This document shows positions 7,508 to 11,723 of a stretch of 11,723 nucleotides of DNA, in pieces. The number at the start of each line of letters is the position of its first letter. Position 1 is the stretch's first letter. A program made the translations under genes and the position numbers. Below the pieces are notes generated by a model. The model had not been told where the DNA came from, searched no databases, and saw only the letters and a program-made list of their open reading frames with translations. Origin of the DNA: Verrucomicrobiota bacterium (GTDB taxonomy: Bacteria; Chlamydiota; Chlamydiia; Chlamydiales; JAEYWL01); assembly GCA_023428915.1 (NCBI GenBank), contig JAEYWL010000079.1:1-11723 (forward strand). The letters run 5' to 3'.

Positions 7508-9285
7508 GACTTCCTGGTTTCGAACTGAAGCTTCCATTTGCGGCCGTCTTGGGCCTGGCACCAAAGCTCTAGTGTGCCCACTTCAGTCATGACACTCTTG
7601 AGAGTGACCGGCAATACTTTAGGATCGCCCTCTTTACTCTCTAAAACAGTTTCAATGGGTTGTAATTCTGTAAGCTCTTGCTTCCAGTTTTTTACCACTG
7701 TACCGACAACTGGTTTTTCGTTAGTTGATAGCCAAGGGGTGGAATGGCTAAAAAATTTGAAAGTTGCCGGCTCTCCTACTGTTAAAACAAATTCTTTTCC
7801 TCCAAGTATTTCCTCAGACCCCTCTTCCATCCCATAGGGAACAATGCAAATGGCTTTCATTGGTCTAACCATACCGGGAACAGCTGGGGCTGCATCTTCA
7901 ATACCAATGAAATAGCTCTTGCTGGAACTGCTTTTAATGCGTATCGCTTTTCCCTCGCGGGCAAAACCATAATATACTGCACCCCTGCTGACCGCAAAAT
8001 CTAAATCACAGCCTGGCAATTCCTGTACCGATGCGGCCTTAAAATATTCAGCCCAAGCATTTAATTGTGTGAGCAGTCGTTTGCGTATGGCTGCAGCATG
8101 AAGTGTGCCTCCATTAAATAACACAGCAGTAGGCATAATAAATTTTTCTAAACTGCCATTATCAACTTCACCGGTCATGGAAAGAAACTTGGCGAGTTGT
8201 GCCGTTATTCTTGGATCTTGTGCATACAAAAGGCCTATTTGACGCAAGCCTCCCCTAGACTCATTTTTAGATTGCACACTTGGATCAATTAAAGGGAAAA
8301 AGCCATCTAAAACTAATGAGTCGATCTCTTCTTTGCTAACTGAAGTCTTCAGCGTATTGCCAATTAAACGGCTTCCTCTTCCCTGCAATATAATCTCGTA
8401 ACTATTGGGAGGATTCTCTCCCAATAAACATTCTTTTGCAGCTCTTGCCGAGTGGGTCAATGACTGCATTTGCCACTCATCAATTGCATGGCCGTGTTCT
8501 TCAAGTTTAGCTTTAGCAAGGTACGCAATGGCAAGATCTAAATTATCGCCGCCCAAAAGCAAGTGGGCGCCGACTGCTAAACGGCTAAGGTGTAAATTAC
8601 CATCTTGGCTTTCTACAGAAATCAAGCTAAAATCTGTTGTGCCGCCGCCAATGTCGATCACCAACACTTTGTCGCCAATCTTTAACTGTTTCCGCCAGGC
8701 TTCTTCATGAAGTTGAAGCCAAGAGTAAAAGGCAGCTTGCGGCTCTTCTAACAACACGACTGAAGGATAATCTGCCTGCTTGGCAGCTTCTAATACGAGT
8801 TCGCGCGCAGCAGGATCAAAAGAGGCTGGTACAGTTATCAATACCGTTTGCTTGTTAAAGCTGGCTTTTGGCATAGCCTCGTTCCAGGCAGTCCTAATAT
8901 GGCTTAAAATGGCAGTACAGGTTTCTCTAGGACTCATCTTTTGCGGGGCATCAGCATCTAAAGGCAAACATTTCTCCTCCCTGGATATCCCGGCATTGCA
9001 AAGCCATGACTTGGCTGAAGCAATCAAATGATGGGGCAGTTCGGCTCCTCTATTGCGCGCAAAAAGGCCAATAGTATAAGGCTCCGATTCTTTGCTTTTT
9101 TCTTCGGGAAGATAAAAATAAAGAAATGAGGGCAGGGAAAGTAAGTTTTCAACTTGATCCGATTTGATTTTTTGCGGAATGGCAAATTGTTGGATTTCTG
9201 CAACTTGGCTATTCTCTGCATAGGTGCAATAAGCGAGTGTACTGTTAGTCGTCCCTAAATCAATTCCAATGATATATTTGTCCAC
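7504..9285 (-). CDS. Non-canonical Hsp70 family protein (DnaK-like ATPase)
   Basis: This is a 593-residue Hsp70-family chaperone. The N-terminal ATPase domain is complete: phosphate-1 motif IGIDLGTTNS at residues 6-15, connect-1 VLLEEPQAAFYSW at about 175-190, phosphate-2 VLVIDIGGGTTDF at about 207-219 (with D211), and the adenosine motif LFNGGTLHAAAIRKRL near 388-403. Beyond about residue 450 the sequence diverges from DnaK. There is a beta-rich region (SYFIGIEDAAPAVPGMV) and a C-terminal tail ending in TRKS, but no recognisable helical lid and no EEVD- or DnaK-like terminus, so the client range is probably special. No dnaJ or grpE lies nearby. It starts at GTG 9285, the only start next to the DLGTT motif; an in-frame stop lies four codons upstream. 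The gene follows the DUF2760 gene by 9 bp, a pairing seen in other bacterial phyla. It is not the housekeeping DnaK. Confidence 0.92.
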   Translation of the reverse strand: MDKYIIGIDLGTTNSTLAYCTYAENSQVAEIQQFAIPQKIKSDQVENLLSLPSFLYFYLPEEKSKESEPYTIGLFARNRGAELPHHLIASAKSWLCNAGISREEKCLPLDADAPQKMSPRETCTAILSHIRTAWNEAMPKASFNKQTVLITVPASFDPAARELVLEAAKQADYPSVVLLEEPQAAFYSWLQLHEEAWRKQLKIGDKVLVIDIGGGTTDFSLISVESQDGNLHLSRLAVGAHLLLGGDNLDLAIAYLAKAKLEEHGHAIDEWQMQSLTHSARAAKECLLGENPPNSYEIILQGRGSRLIGNTLKTSVSKEEIDSLVLDGFFPLIDPSVQSKNESRGGLRQIGLLYAQDPRITAQLAKFLSMTGEVDNGSLEKFIMPTAVLFNGGTLHAAAIRKRLLTQLNAWAEYFKAASVQELPGCDLDFAVSRGAVYYGFAREGKAIRIKSSSSKSYFIGIEDAAPAVPGMVRPMKAICIVPYGMEEGSEEILGGKEFVLTVGEPATFKFFSHSTPWLSTNEKPVVGTVVKNWKQELTELQPIETVLESKEGDPKVLPVTLKSVMTEVGTLELWCQAQDGRKWKLQFETRKS

Positions 9286-9294
9286 AACTGCTCG

Positions 9295-9789
9295 CTATTT
9301 TACTTCAATTTCTGCGGGGCATATTACTTCAGAAGTTTTTTCCATGCTTTTTGGCAGAGATTTTTTTTGCGCTTTCCATCCCTTATGCACAAGCACGCCG
9401 TGATAAGGCGGCTCTCCTATCACTTTTCCAACGACTTTTATCTTAGTAGTATCATATCCTTGCGGAATGGTGATCTTTGTACCTTCAAGTTCATCGTAAA
9501 TCGAGCGTATAGCCACTAATTCTTCTAAATTTTTAGCGCAATCCGCATGGACTTTTCTTACAGCTGCTCCAATCTGGGCATCAGAGTATGCTGAAATGTC
9601 TTCCTTTATAAAATCTATCAATCTACCAGCAGCCTGCAACTGCTGCAGCAATCTTAAATGGGAGCAGTCCTGTTGTTCTACTTCCTTTGGCTTTTCTAAG
9701 GCAGGCTGAAGAAAGTTGTCTGCTGCTTGCGGATTTTTAAGCGCTTTCCAAAAGGCTTTAAAAGCTTTTACTAAACTCATAGAATCCAT
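9295..9789 (-). CDS. DUF2760 domain protein, first gene of the Hsp70 operon
   Basis: The 164-residue product matches the DUF2760 family: AGRLIDFIKEDISAYSDAQI, then GAAVRKVHADCAKNLEEL near the middle, IPQGYD at about 110, GEPPYHGVLVHKGW at about 126-139, and a C-terminal PAEIEV. Members are commonly encoded next to unusual Hsp70 genes, and their biochemical function is unknown. The arrangement suggests a cofactor or adaptor of the adjacent chaperone, which is inference. There is no signal peptide or membrane segment. The N-terminal 50 residues are poorly conserved and the EKPKEVEQQDC linker is charged. The start could be ATG 9789 or the internal ATG three codons later (9780); neither has a clear Shine-Dalgarno sequence. 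The leader from the predicted promoter is only about 20 bases. Confidence 0.88.
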   Translation of the reverse strand: MDSMSLVKAFKAFWKALKNPQAADNFLQPALEKPKEVEQQDCSHLRLLQQLQAAGRLIDFIKEDISAYSDAQIGAAVRKVHADCAKNLEELVAIRSIYDELEGTKITIPQGYDTTKIKVVGKVIGEPPYHGVLVHKGWKAQKKSLPKSMEKTSEVICPAEIEVK

Positions 9790-9815
9790 GGTTGCTAAGT
9801 GTGTTTCGGTATATC

Positions 9816-9843
9816 AGTATAGCAGTTAGCTTATTAGATGCAA
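9816..9843 (-). promoter_or_regulatory. Extended -10 sigma70-type promoter for the DUF2760-Hsp70 operon
   Basis: On the minus strand TTGCAT (9838-9843) is followed after 16 bases by TATACT (9816-9821), preceded by TG with one base between (TGC-TATACT), the extended -10 form. The -10 box matches five of six consensus positions. Transcription would start near 9809, about 20 bases before ATG 9789. No CIRCE (HrcA) inverted repeat is visible, so classical heat-shock repression is not supported. Confidence 0.55.
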
Positions 9844-9849
9844 AAAAAA

Positions 9850-9878
9850 TTGCAGAGTAAAGCCGACATGAATACAGT
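9850..9878 (+). promoter_or_regulatory. Candidate promoter for the M24 peptidase operon
   Basis: TTGCAG (9850-9855), a 17-base spacer and TACAGT (9873-9878) lie about 20 bases before the TTG start at 9900. The -10 box matches four and the -35 box three of six consensus positions. It lies back-to-back with the DUF2760 promoter in a 110-base divergent intergenic region, so the two could share control. Confidence 0.35.
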
Positions 9879-9889
9879 ATTTTTATTTT

Positions 9890-9893
9890 GAGG
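9890..9893 (+). promoter_or_regulatory. Shine-Dalgarno GAGG setting the M24 peptidase start at TTG 9900
   Basis: GAGGTG begins at 9890, and its GAGG core lies 6 bases before the in-frame TTG at 9900. The frame is also open from TTG 9888, but that codon would overlap this site and has no ribosome-binding site of its own. Confidence 0.6.
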
Positions 9894-9899
9894 TGTCGC

Positions 9900-11087
9900 T
9901 TGGGTATTAATATTACAAAAATTCAAAATTTGCTATGTCAAACCATCCTAGGGGGATGGTTAATTTATGATTTTCGGGGGTCAAACAGCATCGCTGCCGA
10001 ATTGCTGGAATTACGCCCGGAAGCGCTATTGACACGCCGTTTTTTCTATTGGATTCCACGCAAAGGCACTCCTCTTAAATTCGTTTCTGCTATCGAGCAA
10101 AATCTTCTACCAGAAGTTGAAGGGGTAGAAATCACGTACACAAGCTGGCATGAGCTGCAAAAGCTCCTCATCGGCAATATTCCTCAAGATAGCCCTATAG
10201 CAATTGAATATTCACCGCAAGGGGCTCTCCCCTATATTTCCAAAATTGATGCTGGAACTTTTGAAATGCTGCAACAGTTAGGTTTTAAACTAGCAAGTTC
10301 TGCAGACCTGCTGCAATCCTTGCTTCAACTAACGCAAAAGCAAATTGAATCCCACAGGGAAGCAGCAAATCACTTAGATATAATTGCCAACGCCGCCTGG
10401 GATTACATTGAAGGCCAGCTTACAGAAGCCGGACATCTCAATGAATTTCAAGTGCAGCAGTTCATGCTTAGAGAATTTGAACATAGGGGGCTTGCTACCG
10501 ATCATCCGCCAATTTGTTCAGTAAATGGCAACGCCGCCAATCCCCATTACCAACCAACTGCAAATAGCCATGCTTCCATAAAAAATGGGGATTTTATCCT
10601 GATCGATTTGTGGTGCAAAAAAAATGAGCCTAATGCCATCTATGCTGACATTGCAAGGGCCGCAGTTTTAAGGCCGCATCCTAGCCAGCTTGAACAGCAA
10701 GTCTTTAATGTGATTACAAGTGCGCAGAATGCCGCTATAGAACTCCTTCAAGAACGATACGCACGTAGACAGCCAATTCACGGATTTGAAGTCGACGACC
10801 TTTGCCGTAAAATTATACAGGAAGCTGGTTTTGGAGGTTTTTTTATTCACCGCACCGGACACAACATCAGCACGCAGGTTCATGGCCCAGGGGCGCATTT
10901 AGATAATTATGAAACTCATGATGCACGTGAACTTATTCCCGGCTCTTGCTTTTCCCTAGAGCCAGGCATTTACTTGCCAGGCCAGTTTGGTATGCGGCTA
11001 GAATTTGATGTGCTCATTACATTAGAAGGAAAAATTGAAATTACAGGCGGCAGGCAAGACAAACTTGTGTGCTTAACCAGCTATTAA
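9900..11087 (+). CDS. M24 family metallopeptidase (Xaa-Pro aminopeptidase/prolidase-like)
   Basis: This 395-residue cytoplasmic enzyme of the M24 'pita-bread' fold removes or releases residues next to proline in peptides. The N-terminal 145 residues resemble the creatinase/prolidase N domain (GGWLIYDFRGSN). The catalytic domain has all five metal ligands, numbered from TTG 9900: D236 (ILIDLW), D250 (YADIARA), H321 (HRTGHNI), E354 (SLEPGIYLPGQFGMR) and E368 (RLEFD). The second histidine H328 (TQVHGPG) is also present, so the protein should be an active dinuclear metal enzyme, usually with Mn or Co. Xaa-Pro aminopeptidase versus Xaa-Pro dipeptidase cannot be decided from motifs. The replacement of the usual D-x-G by D-L-W at the first ligand is a small family variation. 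The TTG start is chosen by the GAGG 6 bases upstream. The gene is divergent from DUF2760-Hsp70 and followed after 18 bases by a small membrane protein, probably co-transcribed. Nutrient-peptide recycling is the likely role. Confidence 0.93.
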   Translation: MGINITKIQNLLCQTILGGWLIYDFRGSNSIAAELLELRPEALLTRRFFYWIPRKGTPLKFVSAIEQNLLPEVEGVEITYTSWHELQKLLIGNIPQDSPIAIEYSPQGALPYISKIDAGTFEMLQQLGFKLASSADLLQSLLQLTQKQIESHREAANHLDIIANAAWDYIEGQLTEAGHLNEFQVQQFMLREFEHRGLATDHPPICSVNGNAANPHYQPTANSHASIKNGDFILIDLWCKKNEPNAIYADIARAAVLRPHPSQLEQQVFNVITSAQNAAIELLQERYARRQPIHGFEVDDLCRKIIQEAGFGGFFIHRTGHNISTQVHGPGAHLDNYETHDARELIPGSCFSLEPGIYLPGQFGMRLEFDVLITLEGKIEITGGRQDKLVCLTSY

Positions 11088-11093
11088 AATACT

Positions 11094-11099
11094 GAGGAG
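11094..11099 (+). promoter_or_regulatory. Strong Shine-Dalgarno GAGGAG before the small membrane protein
   Basis: GAGGAG lies 6 bases upstream of ATG 11106, the best ribosome-binding site in the window. It supports that start and suggests efficient translation of the downstream gene. Confidence 0.7.
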
Positions 11100-11105
11100 A
11101 AAACC

Positions 11106-11543
11106 ATGGTATCTTCCGTTGATGCAAAAAACACTCACCATCCACAGCAAGAAACAAGACATAGCTTCGGCAAGATGCTTGACAAATACCCTGCTATCCA
11201 TAAAGTTTATATGTTTGCCATGCACCTTTTAAGAGGGCTTTGTATGGGAGCTTTAGCAATTATTACGCCCCTTAACCCTGTCTGCAGCTTTCTTATCTGC
11301 GGCTCTGCTGCTGTACTTTACTGGGCTGGCATTGAACGGCATTGCATATTTAACTTTGCCCTTCCTGCATTTGCTGGCGGCTCTGTCATGCAGCTTTTAT
11401 TTTCAAAGCAAATGGAGATCATTGCTTTGGGCATGAAATTCACGCCCCTCTGGCTGTTAGGCATAGCTTACCTTTCAAACCGTGATGTCAATGAATATAT
11501 GAAAAGAAGCACTCTTCAAAAAGACAGTTGCTGCTCTCCATAA
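11106..11543 (+). CDS. Small polytopic membrane protein of unknown function
   Basis: This 145-residue protein was not recognised. A hydrophilic N-terminal tail of about 32 residues contains several His (HH at 11-12, H19, H32). Hydrophobic segments follow at about 34-53 (YMFAMHLLRGLCMGALAII), 56-76, 81-99 (FNFALPAFAGGSVMQLLF) and 105-124, so three or four membrane spans are likely. The C terminus is short and basic, with a CC pair (DSCCSP). Cys residues at 46, 60, 65 and 80 lie in or next to the spans, but there is no CxxC motif. No signal peptidase site is apparent. The ATG start has a near-perfect Shine-Dalgarno. The gene lies 18 bp after the M24 peptidase stop and is probably co-transcribed, although a functional link to peptide turnover is unproven. 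The downstream repeat region may provide its transcript end. Confidence 0.75.
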   Translation: MVSSVDAKNTHHPQQETRHSFGKMLDKYPAIHKVYMFAMHLLRGLCMGALAIITPLNPVCSFLICGSAAVLYWAGIERHCIFNFALPAFAGGSVMQLLFSKQMEIIALGMKFTPLWLLGIAYLSNRDVNEYMKRSTLQKDSCCSP

Positions 11544-11577
11544 GCTGTAGGCGTTTTAAAAATTTTATTAGGCGCTT

Positions 11578-11631
11578 AAATGGACAATGGACCTTAATGA
11601 CGCCATGGACCTTATGGACTTAATGGACTAA
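11578..11631. repeat. Degenerate 9-bp tandem repeat, ATGGAC-based
   Basis: The hexamer ATGGAC occurs at 11580, 11587, 11605, 11614 and 11623. From 11587 it runs in 9-bp steps as ATGGACCTT, AATGACGCC, ATGGACCTT, ATGGACTTA and ATGGACTAA, so one of the five units (AATGACGCC) is diverged. The unit length is a multiple of three and a 14-codon open frame runs through the array, but no ribosome-binding site precedes it. The function is unknown; a structured transcript end or a repeat scar are possible. Confidence 0.7.
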
Positions 11632-11677
11632 GCGCCAATTGCTTGTCGTAAATGTCTTTGGCGTCGTTAAGGTCCAT
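11587..11677. repeat. 19-bp inverted repeat spanning the 9-bp array
   Basis: The left arm ATGGACCTTAATGACGCCA (11587-11605) is the reverse complement of 11659-11677 except for one base, and that base would form a G-U pair in RNA. The arms are separated by 53 bases. Inside or across them, GGCGCTTA at 11571-11578 pairs exactly with TAAGCGCC at 11629-11636, so alternative folds are possible. A bidirectional terminator is conceivable, but the loop is long and there is no T-run. Confidence 0.65.
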
Positions 11678-11713
11678 AATGTTATTTGATATAGCTAAAT
11701 CTGACTTATGCAA

Positions 11714-11723
11714 CTGTCTCTTA
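11714..11723 (+). other. Ten bases identical to the start of the Tn5 mosaic end (probable untrimmed adapter)
   Basis: The window ends exactly in CTGTCTCTTA, the first ten bases of the 19-base Tn5 mosaic end used in Nextera-type library preparation. A match of this length at the very last base is unlikely by chance, so the right end is probably a contig end with leftover adapter sequence and not biological DNA. Confidence 0.55.

Larger units (their letters stand above)
11544..11723. other. Non-coding tail with repeats; no gene visible
   Basis: The last 180 bases contain no convincing coding region. They hold an AT-rich stretch (11551-11570), a 9-bp-period repeat array, two nested inverted repeats, and a terminal sequence that looks like adapter. 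No tRNA fold and no transposase remnant was seen. Confidence 0.6.

Noticed and set aside
7504..9285. Housekeeping DnaK
   Set aside because: The ATPase motifs fit, but the C-terminal half, the length, the GTG start and the DUF2760 neighbour with no grpE or dnaJ point to a non-canonical Hsp70.
9942..9960. A 7-bp hairpin (ACCATCC ... GGATGGT) shortly after the M24 start
   Set aside because: It lies in conserved coding sequence (LGGW) of the peptidase, has no T-run, and can be explained by codon content.
11551..11580. Rho-independent terminator for the M24 operon just after 11543
   Set aside because: AT-rich stretches and a GGCG direct repeat are present, but there is no compact GC stem followed by a T-run.
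11587..11631. A 14-codon open frame, M-D-L-N-D-A-M-D-L-M-D-L-M-D, through the 9-bp array
   Set aside because: The periodicity is a direct result of the 9-bp repeat. No ribosome-binding site precedes it and an in-frame stop lies just upstream at 11569-11571.
1..11723. CRISPR array, tRNA or rRNA genes, intact insertion sequences
   Set aside because: No regularly spaced identical repeats, cloverleaf-like segments, rRNA signatures or transposase domains were seen in either strand.

Overview
This window looks like part of a genome from an amoeba-associated (environmental) chlamydia or a similar intracellular bacterium. The evidence is indirect: AT-rich DNA (about 40% GC by eye), several large lineage-specific proteins with long hydrophobic hairpins, very compact gene spacing and frequent non-ATG starts. 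No rRNA or phylogenetic marker is present, so the assignment is tentative.

Layout, left to right. (1) Positions 1-581 hold the decayed remains of an AbiE-type (type IV) toxin-antitoxin operon: the C-terminal part of an AbiEi-like antitoxin, followed with a 4-bp ATGA overlap by an AbiEii-like toxin that is cut off just after its FKGG motif. (2) Minus strand 670-5195, transcribed leftwards: a Dps ferritin-like protein, a COG1926-type phosphoribosyltransferase 4 bp behind it, then an unrecognised 1114-residue protein with a hydrophobic hairpin near residues 833-875. (3) Plus strand 5222-7507: a membrane-anchored protein with kinase-fold-like motifs and, 3 bp later, an unrecognised 455-residue membrane protein. 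(4) Minus strand 7504-9789: a DUF2760 protein followed by a non-canonical Hsp70. This pair is known from other phyla but its function is not described. The Hsp70 stop overlaps the stop of the convergent 455-residue gene. (5) Plus strand 9900-11543: an M24 metallopeptidase (Xaa-Pro aminopeptidase/prolidase-like) and a small polytopic membrane protein. (6) The last 180 bases hold a 9-bp-period repeat array inside a 19-bp inverted repeat. The window ends in 10 bases identical to the start of the Tn5 mosaic-end (Nextera) adapter, so the right end is probably a contig end.

Functionally, the stress block (Dps plus phosphoribosyltransferase), the Hsp70/DUF2760 pair and the peptidase look like housekeeping or stress functions. 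The 1114-residue protein and the kinase-like/455-residue pair are the best candidates for lineage-specific or host-interaction functions. The most defensible undescribed units are the kinase-like plus membrane protein operon and the Hsp70-DUF2760 pair. No complete new defence system is visible. The only defence-type locus is the broken AbiE remnant.
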